Part shown: positions 47,248-57,304 of the stretch, piece after piece
How positions within the stretch are numbered: the stretch's first letter is position 1
Layout: each line of letters opens with the position of its first letter
Assembly (NCBI RefSeq): GCF_014192155.1
Contig: NZ_JACHXO010000002.1
Span: 372,001-436,000, forward strand
DNA length: 64,000 nucleotides
Source: Roseateles terrae
Lineage (GTDB): Bacteria; Pseudomonadota; Gammaproteobacteria; Burkholderiales; Burkholderiaceae_C
Reading direction: 5' to 3'
The notes under the pieces: model-generated
Seen by the model: only the letters and a program-made list of their open reading frames with translations
Database searches by the model: none
What the model was told of the DNA's origin: nothing
Made by a program: the position numbers and the translations under genes

Positions 47248-50043
47248 TCAGAACTTGTAGTTGGCGCCGACCTGATAGACGCGGCCCCACTTCATGTACT
47301 CCAGCGGGCGGTCCTTCGTACCGGCGTAGGTGCGGTAGGCTTCATCCGTCAGGTTGTTGACCTGCGCCAGCAGGCTCAGCCCCTTGAGAGGACCTTCGCT
47401 GAAGGTGTAGCCGACCTGCGCATCCACGATGCTTTCGCCCACCACATAGCGCAGCGTGCGAGCGCCATTGAAGTTGCCGATTTCACCAATGAAGTCGGAA
47501 CGACGACGTTGGCTGATACGGAACTCGAAGCCGTCCTGCTCGTAGTACGCCGTCAGGTTGTAGACCTGCTTGGACAGACCCGGCAGCGTGATGAATCCAT
47601 TGCCGACACTGCTCGCGCTTTCCGGATCCTTCACCTGGATGTTGCTGTGGTTGAAGCTGGCGCTGGCGATGATGCCGAAGCCATTGAGCGAGCTCGACAG
47701 CAGATTCAGGGGCAGCGACGCCGTCAGCTCAATCCCCTGCAGCTTGCCGCCCTTGCCGTTGTAAGGCGCGGTGTAAGTGCCGGTGGGCCGCACGGGCGGG
47801 CATTGCTGCGTGCCATTGCCGCAGGTGCTTGGCGGGGTGTAGCCCTGCAGGAACTGCGAGAAGTCGTACTGGTCGTTGGACTGCGTGTAGATGTAGCTGC
47901 GCAGGTCCTTGTAGTAGCCGGCGGCCGAGACATACGCCTTGGAGCCGAAGTACTTCTCATACGACAGGTCCAGCGCATTGGCGCGCCACGGGTTCAGCTT
48001 GGAGTTGCCGCCGCTGGCGCCGGGCTTGCCAGTGGCGTTGTCCACACCGAAGTCCAGCGAGGAACGCAGCTGGTCCACCTTGGGACGGGCCATCTGCTTG
48101 GCCAGACCCAGACGCAGCGTCTGCTCATTGCCCAGCGACCAGGCCAGGTTCAGCGCCGGCAGGAAGTCGGTGACGGTCTTGCCGCTGGACACCGGCTTGC
48201 GGACCCCCGTGCCGCTCGTCGAATCCCAATAGAACGACGACGACTCCTGCTTCACATTGACGATCTGCAGACCCACGTTGCCTCGCATCGGCAGGCCGAA
48301 GGTGGTCGAGTCGATATTGCCCTTCAGGAAGGCCGTGGTGGTCTTTTCCGAGACGTCCCAGGCCTTGTACACCAGCCACGCCTGATCATCCGTGGGGTTG
48401 AAGTCCATGTAGCGCGCGATGGTGCCCGGCACATTCCACGCAGGAATGGTGCCCAGGCCCGCGAAGCCCAGATTGACGGGGCTGTATTGCAGGTCCGAGG
48501 CAATGACGCTGTCCGCACCCTTGAGCGTCGTGCCACCTTCCGGCTGGCGCTTCTTCTTGGTGCGGTCCGCATAGTTCACACCGATGTCGAAGTCCGCGAA
48601 CCAGCCATCCAGAGCGGCCGGTGCAGGCAGGTTGGCCACCAGCTTGAAGCCGCTCAGCTCGTCCTTCACGCTGGGCACCTTGCCATAGCCCGAACCGTAA
48701 ATGGTGTTGGTCAAGAACAGCTTGCTGGCGTCGGAATAGTCCAGCGTCGGGACGATCTGCGAGAAGTTGCCCGAACGGTAGGCCAGTTGCACCGTGTCAT
48801 AAGGCACGGCCGTGACGCGGCTCAACTGGGTGTTGTTCTCCAGGCTGACTTCGTCGCGGGTCGCCTTGGAGTAGTTCAAGTCCGCCATCAGCGAAGCGCC
48901 GTTGTCGAACTTGAGCTTGTTGTTCCAGCCGGCGGCCACGATCTTGTCGTCCCGCTTGTTGTAGATGCCGCGCACCAGCGGATAGGCATACGACAACGTG
49001 CCGCTGGTCAGCGAGTTGTTGCTGTTGACCGTCGGATTGCTCCAGGTCGTGCAGGGGGTGGCCGGCGCGCAGGTGCCATTGCCGTTCCAACCCATGCTCA
49101 TTTCAAACTGATTGGCGGTGTCTTCCTGCTTGGCCTTGGTCCAGAAGCCATCCACCACGCTCGTCCAGTTCTTGCTGGGACGGAACTCCACCGTGGCCAT
49201 CACGCCATTGCGTTCCTGCCGGCCGGTACGGCGCAGCGCCTTGATGCCACCGGTATTGAAGGTGCCGGTCGGAAGGTCGGCGCGGCTGGTCGCTTCCCAG
49301 GGCTCGTACAGGCCCACCTGGTTTTCCTGAATCGGAGTTTCCTGGTGCGCAAAACCAATCGAGACACCAATGGTGCGGTTCGCAAACTGGTCGATGTAGC
49401 TGGCGCTGAAGCGGTTGCCATTGGCGCTCTCGCTGGCGGCGGAGCCCAGCGAATTGCGGCTGCCGCGCGCACTCAACGACACGACGCGGCTGCCGAAGTC
49501 CAGCGGACGCACCGTCAGCATGTCGATGGTGCCGGAGAGGCCCTGCCCCACCAGACCGGCATCTGGCGTCTTGTAAATGGTGACGCCGCTCAGCAGTTCC
49601 GACGGATATTGGTCGAATTCCACACTGCGGTTGTCACCGGTGCTCACCAGTTCGCGGCCATTGAGCAGCGTGGTGGCGAAGTCGGGAGACAGACCCCGCA
49701 CGCTGATCACCTGGGCGCGGCCAGCCACCCGCTGGGCGGAGAGGCCGGGGAGGCGGGCAATGGATTCGGCAATCGACACATCGGGCAGCTTGCCGATGTC
49801 TTCCGCCGAAATCGCCTCGACGATCGAATCCGAATTCTTCTTGACGGAAATCGCGGCTTCAATGCCGCGGCGAATGCCGGTCACGGTGACCGTGTCCAGG
49901 GTTCGGTCGGCCGACTTGTCGCCCTCTGCAGCCGGCGCCTGTTGCGCCTGAGCGGCACCGGCGGCCAGCAGACCCAGCAGCATGCAACCCGCTGCAATGG
50001 GACGAATACGGAACTGCTCGCGCTTGGCGTGCAAAGTGGTCAT
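47248..50043 (-). CDS. TonB-dependent outer-membrane receptor, probable glucan uptake
   Basis: A 931-residue receptor of the Xanthomonas/Caulobacter type. A signal ends AAQAQ (about residue 35), a TonB-box-like DTVTVTG follows, then the plug (DSIVEAISAEDIGKLPDVSIAESIARLPG, VISVRGLSPDFATTLLNGRE) and a 22-strand barrel closing with VYQVGANYKF. A ribosome site GAGGAG lies eight bases before the ATG. Caulobacter uses a receptor of this class (MalA) for maltodextrins. The location beside glucokinase-RpiR and the shared operator sites suggest the same substrate here; that is inference. Confidence 0.9.
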   Translation of the reverse strand: MTTLHAKREQFRIRPIAAGCMLLGLLAAGAAQAQQAPAAEGDKSADRTLDTVTVTGIRRGIEAAISVKKNSDSIVEAISAEDIGKLPDVSIAESIARLPGLSAQRVAGRAQVISVRGLSPDFATTLLNGRELVSTGDNRSVEFDQYPSELLSGVTIYKTPDAGLVGQGLSGTIDMLTVRPLDFGSRVVSLSARGSRNSLGSAASESANGNRFSASYIDQFANRTIGVSIGFAHQETPIQENQVGLYEPWEATSRADLPTGTFNTGGIKALRRTGRQERNGVMATVEFRPSKNWTSVVDGFWTKAKQEDTANQFEMSMGWNGNGTCAPATPCTTWSNPTVNSNNSLTSGTLSYAYPLVRGIYNKRDDKIVAAGWNNKLKFDNGASLMADLNYSKATRDEVSLENNTQLSRVTAVPYDTVQLAYRSGNFSQIVPTLDYSDASKLFLTNTIYGSGYGKVPSVKDELSGFKLVANLPAPAALDGWFADFDIGVNYADRTKKKRQPEGGTTLKGADSVIASDLQYSPVNLGFAGLGTIPAWNVPGTIARYMDFNPTDDQAWLVYKAWDVSEKTTTAFLKGNIDSTTFGLPMRGNVGLQIVNVKQESSSFYWDSTSGTGVRKPVSSGKTVTDFLPALNLAWSLGNEQTLRLGLAKQMARPKVDQLRSSLDFGVDNATGKPGASGGNSKLNPWRANALDLSYEKYFGSKAYVSAAGYYKDLRSYIYTQSNDQYDFSQFLQGYTPPSTCGNGTQQCPPVRPTGTYTAPYNGKGGKLQGIELTASLPLNLLSSSLNGFGIIASASFNHSNIQVKDPESASSVGNGFITLPGLSKQVYNLTAYYEQDGFEFRISQRRRSDFIGEIGNFNGARTLRYVVGESIVDAQVGYTFSEGPLKGLSLLAQVNNLTDEAYRTYAGTKDRPLEYMKWGRVYQVGANYKF

Positions 50044-50215
50044 GTCTTGTCTCCTCTTTTCGTCTGACGTCGGTTCCTGCCTGATGACCGTACAGCTGTG
50101 GTTTCCCGCGGCAGGAACACTGAACCCAACACATCTTGAGGAAATTTTGTACTAAAACTAGATCTCGAACCAAGTCAGCGCAAACCCTTGAACGACGTAC
50201 AACTTTAAAAAACGC

Positions 50216-50229
50216 GTACGAAACCGTAC
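50216..50229. promoter_or_regulatory. GTACG-N4-CGTAC inverted repeat
   Basis: GTACGAAACCGTAC has perfect five-base arms and lies 172 bases upstream of the receptor ATG. On the minus strand the element TGTACGGT recurs in the receptor leader close to the start codon (around 50088). It may bind a regulator different from the one at the TGTAG sites. Confidence 0.4.
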
Positions 50230-50299
50230 ACAAGCGCTGCTAAGCCCTTGATTTAACGCTTGCTGGACAGCTTATGGAGCAGCATCCCCAAAAACGCGA

Positions 50300-50314
50300 T
50301 GTAGCCGTACTACA
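50300..50314. promoter_or_regulatory. TGTAG-N5-CTACA palindrome upstream of the TonB receptor
   Basis: TGTAGCCGTACTACA has perfect five-base arms and the same 15-bp architecture as the sites at 34083 and 50635. It is 257 bases upstream of the receptor start. Confidence 0.6.
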
Positions 50315-50472
50315 ACTTTCACCAAGAAAGTGCATGTAATGAAGGGGAGGACAGTTCTCTATCGGCGGGCGGGCGGCCGAAGGGAGCGCCGAAACGGGGT
50401 CGCAACGCGGCATGGGCCCGGCGGTTCTGGCGGCCCGAAGGGCGGACCGAAGACAGACGCACCGCTGCGCAA

Positions 50473-50487
50473 GGTAGCAAAACTACA
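50473..50487. promoter_or_regulatory. operator-like GGTAGCAAAACTACA, copy of the pullulanase site
   Basis: This 15-mer is identical to 16320-16334, 34 kb away. It lies midway in the receptor/glk-rpiR divergent region and fits the shared motif with one end mismatch. Confidence 0.6.
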
Positions 50488-50634
50488 CCCCTCCAACAAG
50501 AGCGTTCTCCCGTGGCTGCGCGTCTGGTAGCGATCTCATTACACTGGCCACCAGACCTCGTTTTGACCCGTGTTCCGTCTCTCCTCGAGAAAGGACCTCC
50601 ACGACGCTGAGGCAGCGCTTCTTTTCCGGGTGGC

Positions 50635-50649
50635 TGTAGTGACACTACA
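50635..50649. promoter_or_regulatory. perfect TGTAGT-N3-ACTACA palindrome upstream of glk-rpiR
   Basis: TGTAGTGACACTACA has perfect six-base arms with centre GAC, 141 bases before the chosen glk-rpiR start. Autoregulation by the encoded RpiR-type domain is the simplest reading. Confidence 0.7.
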
Positions 50650-50789
50650 GTGCAGCCATGGTCGGTGTGTCAGACGCTAGGGCCAAACCCTTCCGGAGGC
50701 CTCGGGGTCGCACGCCATAATCGCCCATCCCTCGGCTGGTGCGCCGGCCTGTTGCCGGTGCCGGTGCGGGTGAGTCCTTGCTTTTTTCC

Positions 50790-52703
50790 ATGCGTGATTT
50801 CGACAGTCCACGGCTGATGGCCGACATTGGCAGCACCTTTGCCCGCTTTGCCCTCGAGACCGCGCCCGGAGAGTTCGAGCACATCGTCTCGCTGCGCTGC
50901 GACGAGCATGCGGACTTCCACGCTGCCGTCCGGGCTTACATGGATCAGGTGCCCCAGGCGGGCATTGCCCACGCGGCCGTGGCCATTGCCAATCCGGTAG
51001 ATGGCGACCGGGTACGAATGACCAACTACCACTGGTCGTTCTCGATTGAAGAGACGCGCCAGCAATTGGGACTGGAGACGCTGGTCGTGGTGAATGACTT
51101 CACCGCGCTGGCCATGGCCCTGCCCCGCCTGCGATCCAGTGAACTGCGGCAGGTGGGCGGCGGCGAAGCCCGTGCGCACAGCGTGATGGGATTGCTCGGG
51201 GCGGGCTCGGGCCTTGGCGTCTCCGGACTGATTCCGGCTGGGGAGGGCTGGGTCTCCCTCGGCTCCGAAGGCGGTCACAGCACCTTCGCCCCGCGCGACG
51301 ACCGCGAAATCGCGCTGCTGCGGTTTGCCTGGAATGAATTTGAGCATGTGTCGTTTGAACGGCTGCTCTCCGGCCCCGGCCTGGAACTGATGTACCGCGC
51401 GATGGCCGCCTATCTGCGCCGCCCGCCCGAAACCCTCACCGCGCCAGAGATCACCGCCCGCGCACTGGAAGGTTCGGACCTCGTCTGCGGCGAAACGCTG
51501 GAGCTTTTCTGCACCCTGATGGGCACGGCCGCCGCCAACCTGGCGGTCACCCTGGGCGCCCACGGCGGCATCTATCTGGGCGGCGGCATCATTCCGCGGC
51601 TGGGTGAATACTTCGACCGTTCGCGCTTTCGCGAGCGCTTCGAGGACAAGGGCCGCTTCAGCGATTACGTCTCCGCCATTCCCACATTCGTGGTCACCGC
51701 GGAGCACGCCACCTTCACCGGCACCTCCGCCATTCTCGAAGCGCAATTGCGCAGCCTGCAAAGCAGCAGCAGCAGCGGCACGTCCGCCATCCTCGGGCAG
51801 ATCCGCCGCGCGCGGGACAATCTCTCGCCCGCCGAGCAGCGCGTTGCCGACCATGTGCTCGCCCATTCCCGCAAGGTGCTCAATGACCCGATTGCGGAGA
51901 TTGCAAAGGCCGCCAATGTCAGCCAGCCGACGGTCATCCGCTTCTGCCGCTCGCTGGGGTGCGAGGGCCTGTCCGACTTCAAGCTGCGTCTGGCGTCGGG
52001 CCTGACCGGCACCGTACCGGTCAGCCACACGCAGGTCACCCAGGACGACTCGATGGTCGAGCTGGGCGAGAAGGTGCTGGGCAACACTGCTTCGGCGATC
52101 CTGCAGGTGCGCAGCCAGCTCAACCGGGACATGATCGACCGCAGCATCGAATTGCTGCTGGGCGCGGCCCGCATCGAATTTTTTGCCGTCGGCCATTACG
52201 GCGTGGTGGCGCAGGACGCGCAGTTCAAGTTCCTGCGTCTGGGCATGGCGTGCAATGCCTATGTGGAACCGCGCCTGCAACTGCTGGCCGCGCAGACGCT
52301 GCGCGCTGGTGACGTGGCCGTGCTGATCAGCGGTAGCGGCAAGGTGCCGGAGCTGATCGCCGTGGCGGATGCAGTGAAGGAACGAGGCGCATCGATCCTG
52401 GCCATCACGGCCAGCCAGTCACCGCTGGCGAAGAAGGCGGACGCCCTGCTGATCGTCGACCATGTCGAGGACGTTGCCACCCACATGCCGATGATCAGCC
52501 GCATCCTGCACCTGCTGGTGATCGACATGATGGCGGTGGGCGTGGCGATGCGTCGCGATCCGGCCCATCAGGCCATCGACATGCCGACGCTGACGGCAGA
52601 CCCGGAGTCCGATCTTCGTGATGCCCAAAGCGGGCTACGGCATACAGCGCCCGGTGTGAGCCTGGTGACGCCGCTGGCGAATCTGACTGCGCACAGTCGC
52701 TGA
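50790..52703 (+). CDS. glk: bifunctional glucokinase / RpiR-family transcriptional regulator
   Basis: A 637-residue fusion. Residues 1-325 are a ROK-unrelated bacterial glucokinase: LMADIGSTFARFAL, VVNDFTALAMAL with the catalytic Asp, GAGSGLGVSGL, SEGGHSTFAP and GAHGGIYLGGGIIPRL. Residues about 345-420 are an RpiR helix-turn-helix (LSPAEQRVADHVL, ANVSQPTVIRFCRSLGCEG), and about 465-600 a sugar-phosphate-binding SIS domain (IEFFAVGHYGVVAQDAQFKF, GDVAVLISGSGKVPELI). I start at the ATG at 50790 because the kinase fold begins at once; a GTG at 50739 is possible. Such fusions are annotated in Burkholderia. It would phosphorylate glucose released by MalQ/amylases and regulate sugar genes. The usual GGTNAR phosphate loop reads GSTFAR here. 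Confidence 0.93.
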   Translation: MRDFDSPRLMADIGSTFARFALETAPGEFEHIVSLRCDEHADFHAAVRAYMDQVPQAGIAHAAVAIANPVDGDRVRMTNYHWSFSIEETRQQLGLETLVVVNDFTALAMALPRLRSSELRQVGGGEARAHSVMGLLGAGSGLGVSGLIPAGEGWVSLGSEGGHSTFAPRDDREIALLRFAWNEFEHVSFERLLSGPGLELMYRAMAAYLRRPPETLTAPEITARALEGSDLVCGETLELFCTLMGTAAANLAVTLGAHGGIYLGGGIIPRLGEYFDRSRFRERFEDKGRFSDYVSAIPTFVVTAEHATFTGTSAILEAQLRSLQSSSSSGTSAILGQIRRARDNLSPAEQRVADHVLAHSRKVLNDPIAEIAKAANVSQPTVIRFCRSLGCEGLSDFKLRLASGLTGTVPVSHTQVTQDDSMVELGEKVLGNTASAILQVRSQLNRDMIDRSIELLLGAARIEFFAVGHYGVVAQDAQFKFLRLGMACNAYVEPRLQLLAAQTLRAGDVAVLISGSGKVPELIAVADAVKERGASILAITASQSPLAKKADALLIVDHVEDVATHMPMISRILHLLVIDMMAVGVAMRRDPAHQAIDMPTLTADPESDLRDAQSGLRHTAPGVSLVTPLANLTAHSR

Positions 52704-52798
52704 GCCAGATTCAGGCGCCCACGACGCGCCTCCACCCAGGGTGAAGGGCTGACTGCAAAGGGGCTGAGGGCGGACCTCACCGCCCTCCCCGCCGCGTC

Positions 52799-54031
52799 TC
52801 AGAACGCTGCGATGCCAGTCTGCGCGCGGCCGAGGATCAGCGCATGGATGTCGTGCGTGCCCTCGTAGGTGTTGACCACCTCCAGATTGACCAGATGACG
52901 GGCGATGCCGAATTCATCGCTGATGCCGTTGCCCCCCAGCATGTCCCGCGCGGTGCGAGCGATGTCCAGGGCCTTGCCGCAGCTGTTGCGCTTCATGATG
53001 GAAGTGATCTCCACCGCTGCCGTGCCTTCGTCCTTCATGCGGCCCAGCCGCAGGCAGCCTTGCAGGCCGAGCGTGATCTCGGTCTGCATGTCCGCCAGCT
53101 TCTTCTGCACCAGCTGATTGGCCGCCAGCGGCTTGCCAAACTGCTGGCGGTCCAGCACATACTGGCGGGCGGTGAACCAGCAGTTCTCCGCCGCTCCCAG
53201 CGCCCCCCAGGCAATGCCGAAGCGGGCGCTGTTGAGGCAGGTGAAGGGTCCCTTGAGGCCGCGCACCTCGGGGAAGGCGTTTTCTTCGGGGCAGAACACG
53301 CCGTCCATCACGATTTCGCCGGTGATCGACGCCCGCAGGCCGACCTTGCCGTGGATGGCCGGTGCGGTCAGGCCCTTCCAGCCCTTCTCCAGCACGAAGC
53401 CGCGAATCTGGCCTTCATCGTCCTTGGCCCAGACCACGAAGACATCGGCGATCGGGCTGTTGGTGATCCACATCTTGCTGCCGGTGAGGGAATAACCGCC
53501 GTCCACCTTGCGGGCCCGCGTCACCATCGAGGCCGGGTCGGAACCGTGGTTGGGCTCGGTCAGGCCGAAGCAGCCGATCCATTCGCCGCTGGCCAGCTTG
53601 GGCAGATATTTCTGGCGGGTGGCCTCACTGCCGAATTCGTGGATGGGCACCATCACCAGCGAGCTCTGCACGCTCATCATCGAGCGGTAGCCGCTGTCCA
53701 CCCGCTCCACTTCGCGCGCGATCAGCCCATAACAGACGTAGTTCAGGCCCGCGCCACCGTAGGTTTCCGGAATGGTGGCGCCCAGCAGGCCCAGCTCACC
53801 CATCTCCCGGAAGATGGCGGCATCGGTCTTCTCGTGGCGGAAGGCTTCCACCACGCGGGGCGCGAGCCGGTCCTGGCAGTAGGCATGGGCCGCGTCGCGA
53901 ACGGCCCGTTCATCGTCGGTCAGCTGCTGGTCCAGCAGCAGCGGATCGTCCCAGTGGAAATGCGCCTTCGCGGCCTTGGGTGCCTGGCTGGCCTTGGGGT
54001 CTTGCGTCGGGGAGGAAGATGTCGATGTCAT
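52799..54031 (-). CDS. gcdH: glutaryl-CoA dehydrogenase
   Basis: A 410-residue FAD acyl-CoA dehydrogenase that converts glutaryl-CoA to crotonyl-CoA. Family landmarks: [57 protein letters not shown] and the catalytic Glu in [17 protein letters not shown]. The ATG at 54031 is favoured over the upstream frame to 54091. It is divergent from the kynurenine operon; lysine degradation is its common role, so a direct tryptophan link is not required. Confidence 0.92.
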   Translation of the reverse strand: MTSTSSSPTQDPKASQAPKAAKAHFHWDDPLLLDQQLTDDERAVRDAAHAYCQDRLAPRVVEAFRHEKTDAAIFREMGELGLLGATIPETYGGAGLNYVCYGLIAREVERVDSGYRSMMSVQSSLVMVPIHEFGSEATRQKYLPKLASGEWIGCFGLTEPNHGSDPASMVTRARKVDGGYSLTGSKMWITNSPIADVFVVWAKDDEGQIRGFVLEKGWKGLTAPAIHGKVGLRASITGEIVMDGVFCPEENAFPEVRGLKGPFTCLNSARFGIAWGALGAAENCWFTARQYVLDRQQFGKPLAANQLVQKKLADMQTEITLGLQGCLRLGRMKDEGTAAVEITSIMKRNSCGKALDIARTARDMLGGNGISDEFGIARHLVNLEVVNTYEGTHDIHALILGRAQTGIAAF

Positions 54032-54299
54032 GGATGTCTCTCTCACTGGCGGAACGCCATCTGCTCTGGGGCACGAAGTGCCATGCCGCATGGTAGTGCG
54101 GTCTCGGGGTGGATCGTGTCACCACCATGCCAGCTTCGCACGTCGCAAAATGGATCGGGTCAAAGCGCTTGCATCGAAGGCTCGCCGTCCCCCGCGGACG
54201 GCCTGTTGGAATTAACCGACACCACGCCCCACGAGCCCACGATAAGGTGCGCGCCGTTGCCCGGGATCTCCACCCGCCAGACCTCTTGCCCCATCTGCC

Positions 54300-54929
54300 A
54301 TGAGCCACAAGACCCTCTGGGATATCTCGCCGGTCATTGCACCGGATTCGCCGATCTTCCCCGGCGACGAACCGTACGCCCTGCGCTGGACCGCGCGTCT
54401 GTCGCCGGACTGTCCGGTGAACCTCAGTGCATTGAGCCTGTCGCCTCATGTGGGTGCCCATGCCGATGCGCCGCTGCATTACGCCAACGACGCGCCCTCG
54501 GCCGCCGAGGTGGCGCTGGATCCTTACCTGGGTCCCTGTCGCGTCATCCATGCCATTGACTGCGGGCCGCTGATCCGCATCGAGCATCTGGCGCATGCCC
54601 AGGACGATCTCCCGCCCCGCGTGCTGGTGCGCTGCAATCAGAAAGCGGACACGGTGTGGAATCCCGCGTTCACCGCCTATGCGCCGGAGACGGTGGAATG
54701 GCTGGCGTCCCATGGGGTGCGGCTCATCGGCCTGGACACGCCCTCGGTGGACCCGGCGACGAGCAAGAGCCTGGACAGCCATCAACAGCTGCGGCGCCTG
54801 GACCTGCGGGTGCTTGAAAACCTCGTGCTCGACGACGTGCCCGAGGGCGACTACGAATTGATCGCCCTGCCCTTGAAGCTGGCAGGCGCCTGTGCCTCGC
54901 CGGTGCGCGCCGTGCTGCGGACGCTTTGA
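54300..54929 (+). CDS. kynB: kynurenine formamidase
   Basis: A 209-residue metal-dependent cyclase-family hydrolase that turns N-formylkynurenine into kynurenine. The metal-binding HVGAHAD motif gives His50, His54 and Asp56, and DTPSVDP and DDVPEGDYELIALPLKL are conserved KynB segments. It is the first gene of kynB-kynU-kynA, 121 bases before kynU. The 268-bp gap to gcdH should hold the promoter; I see no clear regulator site there. Confidence 0.94.
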   Translation: MSHKTLWDISPVIAPDSPIFPGDEPYALRWTARLSPDCPVNLSALSLSPHVGAHADAPLHYANDAPSAAEVALDPYLGPCRVIHAIDCGPLIRIEHLAHAQDDLPPRVLVRCNQKADTVWNPAFTAYAPETVEWLASHGVRLIGLDTPSVDPATSKSLDSHQQLRRLDLRVLENLVLDDVPEGDYELIALPLKLAGACASPVRAVLRTL

Positions 54930-55050
54930 AGGCGCCGCCGCTTTCACCCCGATTCAAGCCGACGCGCACTGCCCCCGAACCTGCCGCCGACACCCGCAGC
55001 TCGACACGCATCGGCCCCCACGCCAACGCCTCACCCGAACCGATCACCCC

Positions 55051-56349
55051 ATGACCACACGACACGACTGCCAGGCCCTCGATGCGGCCGACCCCTTGGC
55101 CGCTTTGCGACATCAGATGGTGCTGCCGCCCGGTGTCATCTATCTGGACGGCAACTCGCTTGGCGCCATGCCCGCGGCGACGGCGGGCCGTGTGCAGCAG
55201 GTGGTCACCGAGGAATGGGGCCGCGACCTCATCAAGAGCTGGAACACCGCCGGCTGGATCGACCTGCCCACCCGCATCGGTGACAAGATTGCGCGGCTGA
55301 TCGGCGCGGGTCCGGGTGAGGTGGTGGTGGCGGATTCCACCTCACTCAACATCTACAAGGTGCTCACCGCGGCCGTGCGCATGATCAAGGCGGAGTCGCC
55401 TTCACGCACGACCATCGTCACCGAGCGCAGCAACTTTCCCACCGACCTCTACATCAGCCAGAGCGTGGCCGAGCAGCACGGCATGCGCCTGGTGCTGGTC
55501 GACAGCCCCGAAGAACTGGAAGCGGCGATCAACAGCGATCTGGCCGTGCTGCTGATCACCGATGTGAACTACCGCACCGGTGCCTGGCATGACATGGCCG
55601 CGCTGACCGGCGCCGCGCACGACGTCGGCGCCCTGACCATCTGGGACCTCTGCCATTCCGCCGGCGCGGTGCCGGTGGACCTGACCGGCGCCAATGCCGA
55701 CTTCGCCATCGGCTGCGGCTACAAGTACCTCAACGGCGGCCCCGGCGCCCCGGCCTTTGTCTGGGTGCACCCCCGTCATGCCGACCGCTTCTGGCAGCCG
55801 CTCTCCGGATGGCTGGGCCATGCCGCGCCCTTCGAGTTCAGCCCCGACTATCGTCCGGCGCCCGGCATCCGCCGCTACATCTGCGGTACGCCGGCCATCA
55901 TTTCAATGGCCGCGCTGGAATGCGGCGTGGACACGCTGCTGGCTGCCGAGCCGATGGGCGGCATGGCGGCCTTGCGCCGCAAGTCGCTGCAACTGACGGA
56001 GCTGTTCGCACGGCTGGCGGAAGAACGCTGCGGCGCTCTGAGCGTGACTGTCGTGTCGCCGCGTGAGGATGCGCGCCGTGGCAGCCAGGTCTGCCTGGCG
56101 CTGAAGCCGCCGCTGGAACGCGCCAGTTATGCGGTGGTGCAGGCGCTGATCGAGCGCGGTGTGATTGGCGACTACCGCGCGGGCGACCCGGACCGCCTGG
56201 ACCAGGTGCCGCACATCCTGCGCTTCGGCTTCACGCCGCTGTATGTGGGCTTCACCGATGCCTACGATGCGGTGGAACATCTCTACCAGGTGCTGACGCG
56301 CGAAGAGTGGCGTGAAGCCCGTTTCAACCAGAAGGCTGCAGTGACATGA
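55051..56349 (+). CDS. kynU: kynureninase
   Basis: A 432-residue PLP enzyme that splits kynurenine to anthranilate and alanine. Landmarks are [11 protein letters not shown] at the N-terminus, [14 protein letters not shown] and the PLP Lys225 in [16 protein letters not shown]. The ATG at 55051 matches the family start; the frame open to 54892 overlaps kynB and is not needed. Its stop overlaps the start of kynA (ATGA). Confidence 0.95.
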   Translation: MTTRHDCQALDAADPLAALRHQMVLPPGVIYLDGNSLGAMPAATAGRVQQVVTEEWGRDLIKSWNTAGWIDLPTRIGDKIARLIGAGPGEVVVADSTSLNIYKVLTAAVRMIKAESPSRTTIVTERSNFPTDLYISQSVAEQHGMRLVLVDSPEELEAAINSDLAVLLITDVNYRTGAWHDMAALTGAAHDVGALTIWDLCHSAGAVPVDLTGANADFAIGCGYKYLNGGPGAPAFVWVHPRHADRFWQPLSGWLGHAAPFEFSPDYRPAPGIRRYICGTPAIISMAALECGVDTLLAAEPMGGMAALRRKSLQLTELFARLAEERCGALSVTVVSPREDARRGSQVCLALKPPLERASYAVVQALIERGVIGDYRAGDPDRLDQVPHILRFGFTPLYVGFTDAYDAVEHLYQVLTREEWREARFNQKAAVT

Positions 56350-57203
56350 GTTGCCCGCATCACACCGGCGCCACCGAGCGCATCGTGCAGGAAGAAGGCG
56401 CGCAGCTCGATTTCTCGCGCGACATGAGCTATGGGGACTATCTGCACCTGGATCAGGTGCTCAGCGCCCAGCATCCGCTCTCTCCGGACCACAACGAGAT
56501 GCTGTTCATCGTGCAGCACCAGACGTCCGAGCTGTGGATGAAGCTGATGCTGCATGAGCTGAACGGTGCCGTGCGCGAAGTGGCAGCGGACCATCTGCCC
56601 GAAGCGTTCAAGATGCTGGCCCGGGTCTCCCGCATCATGGAGCAGCTGGTGCATGCCTGGGACGTGCTGGGCACGATGACGCCGCCCGAGTATTCCGCCA
56701 TCCGGCCTTACCTTTCCAACAGCAGCGGATTCCAGAGCGCGCAGTACCGCCGGATCGAATTCATGCTGGGCAACAAGAACGCCGCGATGCTCAAGCCGCA
56801 TGCGCACCGGCCGGACCTGCTCGCCGACGTGCAGGCCGCGTATGAAGCCCCCTCGCTCTACGACGAGGTGCTGCGCCTGATGCAGCGACGCGGCATCGAG
56901 GTCCCGGCGACGCATCTGACGCGCGACTTCACCCGCCCGTACGAAGCGGACGAGGGCGTGAAGGCCGCCTGGCTGCAGGTCTACCGCGACCCGAAGCAAT
57001 ACTGGGACCTCTACCAGATGGGCGAGGAACTGGTCGATCTGGAAGACGCCTTCCGGCTTTGGCGCTTCCGTCATGTCACCACGGTGGAGCGGGTGATCGG
57101 CTTCAAGCGCGGCACCGGCGGCACCGGCGGCGTGAGCTACCTGCGCAAGATGCTGGATACGGTGCTCTTCCCCGAACTCTGGGCACTCCGCACGGAATTG
57201 TGA
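56346..57203 (+). CDS. kynA: tryptophan 2,3-dioxygenase
   Basis: A 285-residue haem dioxygenase opening the indole ring of L-tryptophan. Typical segments are [71 protein letters not shown], the last containing the haem-ligand His region. Length is normal. It is the final gene of kynB-kynU-kynA, so the operon gives tryptophan to anthranilate. Confidence 0.96.
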   Translation: MSCPHHTGATERIVQEEGAQLDFSRDMSYGDYLHLDQVLSAQHPLSPDHNEMLFIVQHQTSELWMKLMLHELNGAVREVAADHLPEAFKMLARVSRIMEQLVHAWDVLGTMTPPEYSAIRPYLSNSSGFQSAQYRRIEFMLGNKNAAMLKPHAHRPDLLADVQAAYEAPSLYDEVLRLMQRRGIEVPATHLTRDFTRPYEADEGVKAAWLQVYRDPKQYWDLYQMGEELVDLEDAFRLWRFRHVTTVERVIGFKRGTGGTGGVSYLRKMLDTVLFPELWALRTEL

Positions 57204-57304
57204 ACGGAGGTGAAGTCGGCCTGTCCATCGGGGCATGCCGACCGGCACGGGCGGGCCCAACTCCTACAATCGGGGCACGTTGATGCAGCTCACAAGGCCC
57301 GCCC

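Larger units (their letters stand above)
50044..50789. other. 746-bp divergent control region between TonB receptor and glk-rpiR
   Basis: No credible gene is present; short frames here have random composition. The region holds three operator-like sites (50300-50314, 50473-50487, 50635-50649), an inverted repeat at 50216-50229 and an AT-richer stretch (50140-50260) likely to contain the receptor promoter. It is much the longest noncoding stretch of the window. Confidence 0.8.

Noticed and set aside
47200-50067. A 955-codon open frame on the plus strand opposite the TonB receptor
   Set aside because: The minus strand encodes a complete receptor with signal, plug and C-terminal Phe, plus its own terminator. 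The antisense product has no recognisable domain.
50319-50645. Short open frames in the receptor/glk-rpiR gap
   Set aside because: They have Arg/Gly/Pro-rich random composition, lack ribosome sites and overlap the operator-like palindromes.
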